64,000 nucleotides of DNA from JBDHDH01 sp039591615 (lineage in GTDB: Bacteria > Gemmatimonadota > Gemmatimonadetes > Gemmatimonadales > GWC2-71-9). Positions 1 through 10,800 of the stretch are shown one piece after another. The stretch spans positions 1-64,000 of the forward strand of contig JBDHDH010000007.1 of NCBI GenBank assembly GCA_039591615.1. The letters are read 5' to 3'. The translations under genes and the position numbers were made by a program. The first letter of the stretch is position 1; every line of letters starts with the position of its first letter. The notes below the pieces were generated by a model. It was not told the DNA's origin. It was given only the letters and a program-made list of their open reading frames with translations, and searched no databases.

Positions 1-270
1 CTCCCAGTCGGCGCCCCACATCGAATCCCATTCTGGCACCGGCGCACCACACCGCTCGAGGTAGACCTGCTCGGCTACCGGCCCGGCCAGACTCACGGTA
101 GGGGAGCTGCTCCACACCGTTTCACAGGCTCCCGCACCCGGATCGCGGACGTCGAGACGCACGCCCCGCACGTCCCCGTCCTCCAGCACGCACTCGACGG
201 CGTGCCCTGCCTCGTGATACGCCGCTGCACGCTGTTGCTGCAGCAACTTCGCTGGAAGCCCGACGCTCAC
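1..270 (-). CDS. M41-like (FtsH-type) zinc metallopeptidase, partial
   Basis: The frame is open from a GTG at 270 through the left edge, giving 90 residues of a longer protein. Near the N-terminus lies YHEAGHAVE, the HEXXH zinc-binding and catalytic motif in the form typical of FtsH-like M41 peptidases. Further on, LAGPVAEQVYLE matches the position and shape of the LAGRAAEE-like segment that follows in that family. There is no AAA ATPase domain ahead of it, so this would be a stand-alone peptidase, a type often found as cargo of mobile elements (family knowledge, not shown here). The GTG overlaps the TGA of the upstream gene (GTGA), so the two are probably translationally coupled. Substrate unknown. 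Confidence 0.6.
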   Translation of the reverse strand, partial: MSVGLPAKLLQQQRAAAYHEAGHAVECVLEDGDVRGVRLDVRDPGAGACETVWSSSPTVSLAGPVAEQVYLERCGAPVPEWDSMWGADWE

Positions 271-842
271 CACCGCTTCAACCCGTACTTCGCAGGATCG
301 GGCACCGGAAAGCCGTGCTCGACGAGCTCACGCAAGTGAAACCGGACATTGCTCTGGTGATCGTCCAGCCGCCCGAAGTGTTGGAGCGTCATCGGACGGA
401 GCGTGCAGTCCGCACCCGTCTCCTCGATCTCCACGCGGAACCGATCGATAGCCACTGATGCCTCAACCAGCGCGAGCATCGCCTCCGTCTGCCCCCTGAC
501 CAGCTTGTCGTAGTCGGCGCGGCGCGCCTCCGACACCGCCCGGCTCCACGCCTGGTGCCGTTGCTGCACGCGCCGTTCGGACAGCGGGAGCGCCACACGG
601 AGCACGCGCCGCTCCTCCCGGTTCGCCGTGATCGCGGCGAGCCGATCCCCCGACGCCGGGGCGTCATCCTCCTCCAACACCGCGGTTGCTCGTGCGGTCA
701 ATCGTTCTCGCGCCTCGCCGGCGCTGACGGTGCCGGCGCGTTGCAGTGCGTCGTGCTGTCGCTCCAGCGCACGAAGCCGCTCGCGTAGCTCACTGTCCTT
801 CTGCTTCGCCGCCTGTGGAACCCGGCGAGCACACCCATCCAC
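267..842 (-). CDS. Hypothetical coiled-coil protein, possibly 5'-truncated
   Basis: A 191-residue frame I do not recognise. The first 60 residues are charged and heptad-like (for example ELRERLRALERQHDALQ), predicting a coiled coil. The rest is mostly helical, with several Arg/Glu-rich stretches, and ends in DPAKYGLKRW. It is followed at once by the M41-like peptidase gene through a GTGA overlap, so the pair forms a unit. Its 5' end overlaps, in another frame, the broken plug-domain gene. No ATG or GTG occurs shortly after 842, and the first codons fall within the neighbour's conserved sequence. The native start was therefore probably lost or replaced at the junction near 803-812. Function unknown. 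Confidence 0.5.
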   Translation of the reverse strand: MDGCARRVPQAAKQKDSELRERLRALERQHDALQRAGTVSAGEARERLTARATAVLEEDDAPASGDRLAAITANREERRVLRVALPLSERRVQQRHQAWSRAVSEARRADYDKLVRGQTEAMLALVEASVAIDRFRVEIEETGADCTLRPMTLQHFGRLDDHQSNVRFHLRELVEHGFPVPDPAKYGLKRW

Positions 843-1270
843 GGGATGCTTGCCGGCGCGACGATGGTGATGGGAGGGAGGGAGTGTACCGGCGGAGGGA
901 CGTGGAGATCCACCTGGATCCGCTGGCCCACGGAAAGGTGGAACGGCTCGGTGGCCAGCGACGTGAAGTTGCCCCGCTGTACTCTGACGGTGTAGAACCC
1001 CTGCAGGGGAGCGAGGAGCGCGTAGAGGCCGAGGGCATCGCTGAGTGTCGTCCGGGTCGCGACGCCGAGGGAGTCGATCAGAAGGACAGAAACGCCCCGT
1101 ATGGGGAGGCCGGACTGTCCGGAGAGGACCCGACCAGCGATCGTCTGCCCCGCCATGGTGGAGGGCGTGGCCGCACAGACGAGCAGGGCGGCGACGGACG
1201 CGAAACGCCCCAGGGCTGCACGCCGGCGGCCCGAGAGGAGGCAGGACAGGCAGGCGGGCTTGCGTGCCAT
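803..1270 (-). pseudogene. Truncated carboxypeptidase-regulatory-like / TonB plug-type secreted protein
   Basis: Starts with MARKPACLSCLLSGRRRA, then a hydrophobic stretch ending in AGQTIAGRVLS, a Sec-type signal peptide followed by a CarboxypepD_reg-like beta-sandwich (motif PIRGVSVLLIDS, then YALLAPLQGFYTVRVQRG). The family continues LPPITIVAP and then a Gly-Phe-x-Arg-Arg-Arg segment leading into the plug domain. Here GVLAGFHRRR is reached at about 803-820 and the homology stops. The same frame stays open to 698 but with low-complexity residues (NAPAPSAPARREND) that overlap the unknown coiled-coil gene. I read this as the 5' fragment of a larger outer-membrane gene cut by an insertion or deletion. 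Whether the fragment is still expressed cannot be told. Confidence 0.55.
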
Positions 1271-1499
1271 GGGGTCCTATCAGAGCCTGGGGTCACCAGC
1301 GCGGTTGGTACGCTCACTGCCGCACGCTGGAAGCTGGGTATCGCGAATATAGGCCCGCATGCCGGGCAAGCCAGCGTTTGTTTCCAGATGGATCAACCGC
1401 GTTGAGGCCGGTTCCCCGAAACCGCTCGTGCTTCGTGGGAGTCGGCCAAGATGGTCCTAAAGATCATCCCCTGAGAGAGGTTGCGCACGGATAGTCATG

Positions 1500-1543
1500 T
1501 TACATAAGACTTTACATAAATGACATCACCTAAAACATTACAT
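1500..1543. repeat. AT-rich patch with TTACATAA direct repeats
   Basis: TTACATAA occurs at 1500-1507 and 1512-1519, exactly 12 bp apart, and a third partial copy TTACAT at 1538-1543. The patch is strikingly AT-rich against its GC-rich surroundings. It lies about 230-270 bp upstream of the truncated plug-domain gene. Possibilities are a regulator-binding array, a promoter up-element, or a scar of the nearby rearrangement. The repeats are directly seen; the role is not known. Confidence 0.45.
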
Positions 1544-1652
1544 CCTGTTCGTCGGTGTCCCCCGGCCCACGCGCGGGCACTCGAGAGCGACGATCCCAGT
1601 CACGCGAATTGGCCGGGTGATGATTGATCCAGGCGATCATAGCGTTGACGGC

Positions 1653-1685
1653 GATGGTGCCGGGCGGGGTCAGCCCGGCACCATC
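1653..1685 (-). terminator. Hairpin downstream of ppdK
   Basis: Perfect 13-bp inverted repeat: GATGGTGCCGGGC at 1653-1665 and GCCCGGCACCATC at 1673-1685, with a 7-nt loop. It begins 19 bp after the ppdK stop codon, at the end of the long minus-strand gene train. No T-tract follows, so it may be a weak intrinsic terminator or a 3'-end stabilising hairpin. Confidence 0.6.
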
Positions 1686-1703
1686 GAGTTGCCATTCGTC
1701 CCG

Positions 1704-4325
<2,622 letters not shown>

Positions 4326-4338
4326 GCGCTACCTACTC

Positions 4339-5739
4339 CTACTCTACGAATACAGGGTGCACCGACGGATGGTCCGATTCTCGTGGCGCAGGGATCCCGA
4401 CACGGGTTGGATAGGCGCCAGAGAAGCAGGCGTGGCAATACCGATCGGGATGGCCCCCGACCGCTCGCAACGTTTCCTCGAGAGAGAGATATGCGAGACT
4501 GTCGACCCCCAGATGCTGCCCGATCTCCGCCACCTGATGGTTCGCGGCGATGAGCTCGGTCTTCGTGGGTGTGTCGATGCCGTAATAGCATGGTCCCGTG
4601 ATGGGTGGAGACGCGACGCGGAGGTGGACTTCACGGGCCCCCGCTTGACGTATGAGCTGAATCAATCCTCGAGACGTGGTGCCACGAACAAGGGAGTCGT
4701 CCACGACGACGACACGCTTCCCCGCGACGACGCCGCGGACTGGATTGAACTTGATCCGCACCTTTTCGGTCCGGTCGGCCTGTCCCGGATTGATGAACGT
4801 CCGACCGACGTAGTGGCTTCTGATGAGCCCGTGCTCGAGCTTGATGCCACTCTCGTCGGCGTACCCCAGAGCCATGGCATTGGCCGAATCGGGGACGGAG
4901 ATGACGCAGTCGGCACTAGGCGTGGGATGCTCACGGGCAAGGTGATGGCCGAGGTCGCGGCGCGCTCGGTCGACCGACTCACCGAACACGATACTATCGG
5001 GCCGGGAGAAGTAGATGAGCTCGAAAACGCAGCGCCGATGCGGCTGCTGGGGAAGGCGAGGGAGATCGATGACCTGACCGTCGACGATCTTCAGCCACTC
5101 CCCTGGCTGCAACTCCCGCGACACGGACGCGCCGATCAAGTCGAGCGCACATGTCTCCGAGGCCAGCACCCACGCATCGCCTGCCCGGCCCAGGACGAGT
5201 GGGCGGAATCCACGGGGGTCCACCACCGCGTAGAGGACCCGTCCGATGGTTAGGAGTAACGAGTACGCCCCTTCGACGCGCTCCAGGGCATCCAGAATCT
5301 GATCCTCCGGCGCACGGGCCTCGGAGCGCGCCACGAGATGGATGAGCACCTCCGAATCCGACGACGATTGGAAGATGGAGCCCTTCTGAACCAAGTCGAC
5401 CCGCAGCTGCGCGGCATTGGTGAGGTTTCCATTGTGCGCCAGTGCGAGCGGGCCGCCGTGGTAGTTCACTAGTACGGGCTGGATGTTGGCGGGAGCGGAT
5501 GCTCCTGCCGTCGAATACCTCGCGTGGCCAATGGCCACCGTCCCCGGCAGTCGCTGCAGAGCAGAGGGGGCGAACACGTCTTGGACGAGGCCCATGCCGC
5601 GAACGGCGTGAGCGAGCCCCTCATCGTCGACGCTGACGATGCCTGCCGATTCCTGACCGCGATGTTGGAGGGCGTACAACCCGAGGTACGTCAGCTCGGC
5701 GGCACGGTCATGTCCCGAAATCCCGAAGATCCCACACAT
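4339..5739 (-). CDS. purF: Amidophosphoribosyltransferase
   Basis: First committed step of purine synthesis: PRPP + glutamine to 5-phosphoribosylamine. 466 residues. It begins MCGIFGISGHD, so Cys2 becomes the N-terminal glutaminase nucleophile after Met removal, without the propeptide of the B. subtilis type. The Ntn-hydrolase domain has ALQHRGQESAGI. The phosphoribosyltransferase domain carries the PRPP loop VVVDDSLVRGTTSRG. The C-terminal part has the metal-cluster-type cysteines in YCHACFSG. One base separates it from purL, so the two are co-transcribed. Confidence 0.97.
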   Translation of the reverse strand: MCGIFGISGHDRAAELTYLGLYALQHRGQESAGIVSVDDEGLAHAVRGMGLVQDVFAPSALQRLPGTVAIGHARYSTAGASAPANIQPVLVNYHGGPLALAHNGNLTNAAQLRVDLVQKGSIFQSSSDSEVLIHLVARSEARAPEDQILDALERVEGAYSLLLTIGRVLYAVVDPRGFRPLVLGRAGDAWVLASETCALDLIGASVSRELQPGEWLKIVDGQVIDLPRLPQQPHRRCVFELIYFSRPDSIVFGESVDRARRDLGHHLAREHPTPSADCVISVPDSANAMALGYADESGIKLEHGLIRSHYVGRTFINPGQADRTEKVRIKFNPVRGVVAGKRVVVVDDSLVRGTTSRGLIQLIRQAGAREVHLRVASPPITGPCYYGIDTPTKTELIAANHQVAEIGQHLGVDSLAYLSLEETLRAVGGHPDRYCHACFSGAYPTRVGIPAPRESDHPSVHPVFVE

Positions 5740-5740
5740 A

Positions 5741-8011
5741 TCACGCCTCGAGCCGCATGCGTCGCGGGATTGCTGTGAGGTAGCGTTCCCGCAACTTCGG
5801 GGTTGCCCACTTCAATAGTGTCGCGTCCAAGCGAACCTCCAGGGCCTCGCTGGCCTCGCCTACGCTGCCGATGGCCAGCGCCCGTATACCCCGCCCGTCG
5901 GCGTGTCGCAGCACGGCCTCGCGACAGGTGGCAGGCGAACTCACCAAAACCCGGCCGTGATCCTCGCCAAACAGCATTTCCTCGGGCGTGAGGGTGCCCT
6001 GAGGAAGGCGGAGGTCGACGACCGCACCGAGAGGAATGTCCTGGTAGGGACCGCCAATGCACGCTTCGGCGATCGCCACAGCCAGCCCACCGTCGCTCAC
6101 ATCGTGGGCGCTCGTGATGAGGTGCTCAGAGGCTAGTGATACCAGTGTGTCAATCAGCCGACGCTCGACGTCGAGGTCGACACCGGGTGGCGAGCCTCCC
6201 ACGCAGTGCAACACGTACTCCCAGTATGCGGATCCGCCGAGGTGACCCCGACAGACACCGAGTAGAATGATCGTGTCGCCGGGATTCGCGAAATGCGCCG
6301 GCACAGCGAGACGTACATCATCGAGGATACCGATCATCCCGACCACTGGCGAGGGGTCAACCGCACCGGTCGGGCTTTCATTATAGAACGACACGTTGCC
6401 GCCGGTCACCGGTGTCCCGAGCGCCCGACACGCATCTGCGATTCCCCGGCACGCCGCCTTGAACTGGTAAAAGGTCTCGGGTCGCTCGGGATTGCCGAAG
6501 TTGAGGCAGTTCGTGATCCCCAACGGCCTGGCACCGGTGCAAGCGACATTTCGGGCCGCCTCGGTAACTGCGGCCTTACCCCCCTCATAGGCATCCAGGA
6601 GGACGTAGCGTGCATTGCCGTCCGTCGCCACGGCGATGCCGAGGTTCGTGTCGGGAATCCGAATCACTCCCGCATCACCGCCGGGTCCGGTGATTGTCGA
6701 CGCTTGCACAGTGGAATCGTACTGTTCGAAGACCCAACGTTTGCTCGCCAGTGACGGAGCATCGAGCAAGGCGAGGAGCGCTTCGGACGGGTCGGGCGAT
6801 GGTGCGGTCGGACCTAGGGACCGCCGCTCTGTCACCTCCCAACTCTCCGAGGCCGGCGGGTCGTACGCCGGGCAGTCGTCGGTTAGACGATCGCCTGGAA
6901 TCTCCACAACCACCAGGTCGCCGTGACGCACGCGGTACATGCCATCGTCCGTTATCCGGCCGATGGGCGTCGCCTCGAGCTCCCACCTTCGAGCGATCGC
7001 CTGCGCCTCCTCCACCCGATCACGCCGGGCCACCACCAACATTCGCTCCTGTGACTCGGAGAGGAGCATCTCGTATGGAGTCATGTTGGTCTCACGCGTC
7101 GGCAGGAGGGCCAGATCGATTTCCACGCCGACCGCTCCACGTGCTGCCATCTCGGCTGAAGAGGATGTGAGGCCGGCTGCCCCCATATCCTGGATGGCAA
7201 CGATGTGTCCCGATGTAATGAGGTCGAGGGTCGCCTCGAGAAGGAGCTTCTCGGTGAAGGGATCCCCAACTTGTACCTGCGGCCGGCGGGCCTCGCTTTC
7301 TTCTGTGAGCTCACCAGACGCAAAGGAGGCACCGTGAATACCGTCTCGGCCCGTGCGGGCGCCAACCGCCAGGAGCACGTTCCCTGTGCCCTGCGCAACC
7401 GCTCGGATGAGATCGTCCTCGCGGAGCAGCCCGACACACATGGCATTGACCAGGGGGTTGCCGCTATAACTGGGCGCAAAGACCACCTCTCCCCCTACGG
7501 TGGGGATGCCGACGCAATTCCCATAGTCGCCCACGCCACGGACGACTCCAGCGAAGAGGTACCGATTCCGCGCGTCAGCGAGCGGGCCGAACCGGAGGCT
7601 GTTGAGCAAGGCGATAGGCCGGGCCCCCATCGTGAACACGTCGCGCAGGATCCCGCCAACCCCCGTAGCGGCTCCCTGGTACGGCTCCACCGCCGAAGGG
7701 TGGTTATGGGATTCCATCTTGAAGGCTACGGCCCAGCCGTCGCGTAACCGGAGGACACCAGCATTCTCCCCGGGGCCCTGGAGAACGTGGGCACCGTCAG
7801 TTGGAAAGTCGCTCAGCACCTTCCGGGAGTGTTTGTACGAGCAGTGCTCGCTCCAGAGCGCTGCGAAGATTCCGAGTTCGGAGAAGGTAGGGGACCGACC
7901 GAGCATATCCTCGATGCGGGCGTACTCGTCATCGGAGAGGCCGTGTTCGCGGACGAGCTGTGGGGTGACTGGCGGATCGCCGGGGAAGGGATCGGCCCGC
8001 GTTCGCGTCAT
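5741..8011 (-). CDS. purL: Phosphoribosylformylglycinamidine synthase, large subunit (PurL)
   Basis: ATP-dependent FGAR to FGAM conversion in the three-subunit PurL/PurQ/PurS complex. From the chosen ATG the protein is 756 residues, the normal size of the small PurL. The frame is open 44 codons further upstream (to 8143), but that would run back through the zinc-ribbon gene. MTRTRADPFPGD at 8011 fits the usual N-terminus and leaves a 25-bp gap. Motifs include SELGIFAALWSEHCSYKHS near the N-terminus, a Gly-rich VGDPF segment and SESQERMLVV. PurQ and PurS are encoded just upstream, separated by two small genes. Confidence 0.96.
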   Translation of the reverse strand: MTRTRADPFPGDPPVTPQLVREHGLSDDEYARIEDMLGRSPTFSELGIFAALWSEHCSYKHSRKVLSDFPTDGAHVLQGPGENAGVLRLRDGWAVAFKMESHNHPSAVEPYQGAATGVGGILRDVFTMGARPIALLNSLRFGPLADARNRYLFAGVVRGVGDYGNCVGIPTVGGEVVFAPSYSGNPLVNAMCVGLLREDDLIRAVAQGTGNVLLAVGARTGRDGIHGASFASGELTEESEARRPQVQVGDPFTEKLLLEATLDLITSGHIVAIQDMGAAGLTSSSAEMAARGAVGVEIDLALLPTRETNMTPYEMLLSESQERMLVVARRDRVEEAQAIARRWELEATPIGRITDDGMYRVRHGDLVVVEIPGDRLTDDCPAYDPPASESWEVTERRSLGPTAPSPDPSEALLALLDAPSLASKRWVFEQYDSTVQASTITGPGGDAGVIRIPDTNLGIAVATDGNARYVLLDAYEGGKAAVTEAARNVACTGARPLGITNCLNFGNPERPETFYQFKAACRGIADACRALGTPVTGGNVSFYNESPTGAVDPSPVVGMIGILDDVRLAVPAHFANPGDTIILLGVCRGHLGGSAYWEYVLHCVGGSPPGVDLDVERRLIDTLVSLASEHLITSAHDVSDGGLAVAIAEACIGGPYQDIPLGAVVDLRLPQGTLTPEEMLFGEDHGRVLVSSPATCREAVLRHADGRGIRALAIGSVGEASEALEVRLDATLLKWATPKLRERYLTAIPRRMRLEA

Positions 8012-8036
8012 TCCGCGGGCCACGGTGTCATGCACC

Positions 8037-8345
8037 TCACGAGCTCCGCACACCGCGTATGATCGAGCGGAAGATGCTAACGATGCCCGAATCCGCTCGA
8101 AGCAGACTCTCCGCTTCGCCGGCATCGAACCAGACCCCGTCACACTCGTGGCACCGATCTACCTGAATCCCGTGGTAGTCCTCGCTCACCAGATCGGCTC
8201 CGCACTTGGGGCACTTCATGAAGTGGCTACGCCGCTCGGCGTCCGCGGCAGCTCTCGCCTGCGCTTCTCGGCGCTTCTTGAGAAGCTCCGCTTCCCGTTT
8301 CGCGAAGTACTCTACCTCGGATCTGCTCGGTTTCTCCGGCATCAA
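8037..8345 (-). CDS. Zinc-ribbon protein, TFIIB-type zinc finger domain
   Basis: 102 residues. The N-terminal 40 residues are a basic, helical segment (SEVEYFAKREAELLKKRR). The centre is a four-Cys zinc ribbon, CPKCGADL then RCHECDGVWFDAGE, characteristic of the Zf-TFIIB (YjdM/YitL-like) family. The C-terminus is short and hydrophobic-basic. The role of these small proteins is mostly unknown; nucleic-acid or protein binding is usual for the fold. The start codon overlaps the stop of the upstream lipoprotein (ATGA), and purL begins 25 bp downstream, so it is embedded in the pur operon. Confidence 0.8.
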   Translation of the reverse strand: MMPEKPSRSEVEYFAKREAELLKKRREAQARAAADAERRSHFMKCPKCGADLVSEDYHGIQVDRCHECDGVWFDAGEAESLLRADSGIVSIFRSIIRGVRSS

Positions 8346-8983
8346 CCGCCTCCGCCTTCGTCCATGGTTGTCCCGGGCGGAGTGAACAGGGCGGGTTGTC
8401 CGGGCGGGGACGAGGAAACTCCTGAGTACGTGTGACCCCGTCCGCGCACGATGGCGTCCACCACCTGTCCATCTTGGAGGAAGACCACGTCGAACGTGCC
8501 GCAGGTTACCTCACAACCGTTGCGGAAGTACAGGTACGTCCAGGGACCGACCGTCCGCTCAGCCACGGGTGGCCCCCAGGTGGCGATGACTTCGTCGGTG
8601 GTCATCCCGGGCTCAACCGTGCCGGTGAACTGCGGGGCCCATGGCTCATCCGCCAGAACCGGTTGGGCGGATGGTTGGCGCGCCCGTGCGGCTTGGCGAG
8701 GCGTGGGTTGTGCCTCCTGCGGTGGGGTGGCTTGTGGCTGGGGTGGTGCTGCCTCCTGCTGGGCCGGCGCCTGCTGCTCGGCCGCTGCCTGTTGCTGGGC
8801 GGCTGCCTGCTGATCGGCACCGGCCGGCTGGGCAGGAGCGGCCGGTTCCACCGGCGTACCAGCCGGGGCGGTGGCGGTGTCCGTTGCCGCCGATTCCGCC
8901 CCGCGGCCGAAGAACGGAAGTTGATCGCAACCGGCGAGTATCACGCCGGCCGCGACGACAGTTGCTAGCGCGGGCCATTTCAT
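8342..8983 (-). CDS. Ala/Gln/Pro-rich lipoprotein with SmpA/OmlA-like domain
   Basis: 213 residues. A signal peptide ending in the lipobox ILAGC (Cys19) marks an outer-envelope lipoprotein. A low-complexity linker of about 75 residues, rich in Ala, Gln and Pro, follows. The globular C-terminal part, PGMTTDEVIATWGPP followed by beta-strands and a CEVTC pair, resembles the SmpA/OmlA (BamE-like) fold, where PGMTxxEVxxxxGxP is the signature. That assignment is by motif only. The gene overlaps purQ upstream and the zinc-ribbon gene downstream by 4 bp each. Confidence 0.75.
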   Translation of the reverse strand: MKWPALATVVAAGVILAGCDQLPFFGRGAESAATDTATAPAGTPVEPAAPAQPAGADQQAAAQQQAAAEQQAPAQQEAAPPQPQATPPQEAQPTPRQAARARQPSAQPVLADEPWAPQFTGTVEPGMTTDEVIATWGPPVAERTVGPWTYLYFRNGCEVTCGTFDVVFLQDGQVVDAIVRGRGHTYSGVSSSPPGQPALFTPPGTTMDEGGGG

Positions 8984-9666
8984 CGGGTCCCTCCCTGGGA
9001 GACTTCTAGGCTTCGCGTGAGCGATTCGAAAACTAGGGCGCCTGCTGTCTCACCCAAGAGCTCGGACGTCGCGCGCTCGGGGTGGGGCATTATCCCGACA
9101 ACGTTGTGAGCTTCGTCGGTCACGCCGGCGATGGCGTTCATCGATCCATTGGGGTTCTCGTCGACGTAGCGCAACACCACTCGTCCCGTCGCCTCCAGGG
9201 CCTCCACGACGTCTTCGGATGCCACGTACCGGCCTTGCCCGTGAGCGATGGGTGCACGAAAGATAGCACCTGCGTGGTACGCCGCCGTGAACGGGGTCTC
9301 GGTCGTTTCAATGCGGACGCGCACGGGTCGAGAAACGAACGTTAGCCCAGCGTTCCGAACCAGAGCACCGGGCAGGAGACCCGCCTCGCACAGGACCTGG
9401 AATCCATTACAGATTCCCAGCACGGGGAGTCCGGAATGGGCGTGCGCCTGCACGGCTGCCAGGATCGGACTGAACCGCGCGATGGCGCCTGCCCTCAAGT
9501 AGTCTCCGAAGGCGAACCCACCGGGGATGATCACCGCGTCGGCCTCCCGGAGATCCTCCTCACGATGCCATACGTAGTAAGCGCGAGCGCCCGTCTGCTG
9601 GATCGCTCGAAGCGTATCGGCATCGCAGTTGGAGCCGGGGAATCGAATGATCGCCACCCGCATCAT
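8980..9666 (-). CDS. purQ: Phosphoribosylformylglycinamidine synthase, glutaminase subunit (PurQ)
   Basis: Provides ammonia from glutamine to PurL. 228 residues from the ATG at 9666, which overlaps the purS stop codon. The open frame extends 21 codons further but that stretch lies inside purS. Class I amidotransferase features: FPGSNCDADT at the N-terminus, the nucleophile elbow LGICNGFQVL (Cys), HGQGRY and the His-Glu pair in MPHPERA. An alternative ATG lies one codon downstream at 9663. Confidence 0.96.
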   Translation of the reverse strand: MMRVAIIRFPGSNCDADTLRAIQQTGARAYYVWHREEDLREADAVIIPGGFAFGDYLRAGAIARFSPILAAVQAHAHSGLPVLGICNGFQVLCEAGLLPGALVRNAGLTFVSRPVRVRIETTETPFTAAYHAGAIFRAPIAHGQGRYVASEDVVEALEATGRVVLRYVDENPNGSMNAIAGVTDEAHNVVGIMPHPERATSELLGETAGALVFESLTRSLEVSQGGTR

Positions 9667-9926
9667 GGCGCCTCCCGTAGGGAGAGTGAGAAATCCTCGG
9701 TGACCGGATTGGCGAGGAGCCGCTCGCACATGCGTCGCACGTCACGCTCGGCGGCACCGGGATCACTCCGCTCAAGGTGCAGATGAAACGTCAGCGCCCG
9801 GCCCACGCGCACCTCGGAGACCCCGTGGAATCCCAAGGCCGCGAGGGCGTGCTCGACCGCCTGACCTTGGGGGTCGAGTAGGGATGGTCGGGGCATGACT
9901 CGCACTTCGACGGCGTACCGTGTCAT
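9663..9926 (-). CDS. purS: Phosphoribosylformylglycinamidine synthase subunit PurS
   Basis: 87-residue small subunit that bridges PurL and PurQ and helps channel ammonia. The pattern is typical: an N-terminal strand YAVEVRVMPRPSLLDPQG followed by AVEHALAALGF and VGRALTFHLHL. It lies directly upstream of purQ, with start-stop overlap, and 13 bp after pssA. Confidence 0.93.
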   Translation of the reverse strand: MTRYAVEVRVMPRPSLLDPQGQAVEHALAALGFHGVSEVRVGRALTFHLHLERSDPGAAERDVRRMCERLLANPVTEDFSLSLREAP

Positions 9927-9939
9927 GGTGATCGTCGGC

Positions 9940-10800
9940 TCACCCCCGGCGACGGCGTCTCGAGCGTCGGGTCAAGTCGCCGGGATGGACCACGAACGAC
10001 CGTGGTCTCACGTCGGCGCCTTCACGCTGCGATCCATCCTCTTCCTCCCCGCGCTCCAGGAACCCGACTGCGGCGGCCCGCGCGACCCCGTAGGATACGT
10101 AAGCGATCCCCAGCGGGAAGAAGAATATGTCACGGGCCCAGAGACCGAAGCCCAGAATCGTGAGATTGGTGATGAGGCCTAGAATGCCGCGGATCGACCG
10201 GAAGCCGATTCGGGGCAGCCTGGCGTACTGGATGTTGCTGACCATCGCTAGACTGAGGAAGATGGTCAGGAACACGATGATCTGGTTCCACGGGAGATTG
10301 CTGAGCTGGGTCTGATAAAAGACCGTCTGCGTAAATGGGTAGTACGTCGCGAGCGTCATGCCCGCCGCCGGGGAGGGGAGCCCGGTAAAGCCCGCCTTCG
10401 AACCGCCGTCGGTTCGAATGGTGTACCGGGCGAGCCGGAGTGCCACGCACACGGCGAATGCATAGGAGAAAACCCACGCGAACTGACCCTGGTCGGCGAA
10501 CTGCAGATGGTAGATGAGGACTGCGGGCGCGAGCCCGAAGCTGACCATGTCGACGAGGGAGTCGAGTTGCGCCCCAAACTGGGTCCCCGTCCGACTCACG
10601 CGGGCAGATAGTCCATCCAGCATGTCCAGCACCCCGGCGATCACGATCCACCAGCTTGCGCGGTAGAAATGGCCCTGGGACGCCAGCACGATGGACCAGA
10701 TGCCGAAGAAGAGATTGGCCAGCGTGAAGAGGCTGGGTACGACCACGATCACGCGCCGTACGCGGCGCCGCCGGCCCGCTGGCTTGGTCACGAGGGCCAC
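9940..10800 (-). CDS. pssA: CDP-diacylglycerol-serine O-phosphatidyltransferase
   Basis: Inner-membrane enzyme making phosphatidylserine from CDP-diacylglycerol and serine. 286 residues with several hydrophobic helices, the first at VIVVVPSLFTLANLFFGI. The CDP-alcohol phosphotransferase signature D-x2-DG-x2-AR-x8-G-x3-D-x3-D is complete, from DMLDGLSARV to QLDSLVD. The C-terminal tail is charged and cytoplasmic. It overlaps psd by 13 bp; the two together make phosphatidylethanolamine. Confidence 0.95.
   Translation of the reverse strand: MALVTKPAGRRRRVRRVIVVVPSLFTLANLFFGIWSIVLASQGHFYRASWWIVIAGVLDMLDGLSARVSRTGTQFGAQLDSLVDMVSFGLAPAVLIYHLQFADQGQFAWVFSYAFAVCVALRLARYTIRTDGGSKAGFTGLPSPAAGMTLATYYPFTQTVFYQTQLSNLPWNQIIVFLTIFLSLAMVSNIQYARLPRIGFRSIRGILGLITNLTILGFGLWARDIFFFPLGIAYVSYGVARAAAVGFLERGEEEDGSQREGADVRPRSFVVHPGDLTRRSRRRRRG

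Larger units (their letters stand above)
1271..1703. other. Intergenic region without a convincing gene
   Basis: No credible coding sequence on either strand. It holds an AT-rich patch with short direct repeats (1500-1543) and a strong hairpin downstream of ppdK (1653-1685), both listed separately. The stretch 1271-1499 is the likely leader/promoter region of the truncated plug-domain gene, but I see no clear -35/-10 pair. Confidence 0.5.

Noticed and set aside
746..1405. Plus-strand frame opposite the plug-domain remnant
   Set aside because: Charged low-complexity product, antisense to a recognisable signal peptide and domain.
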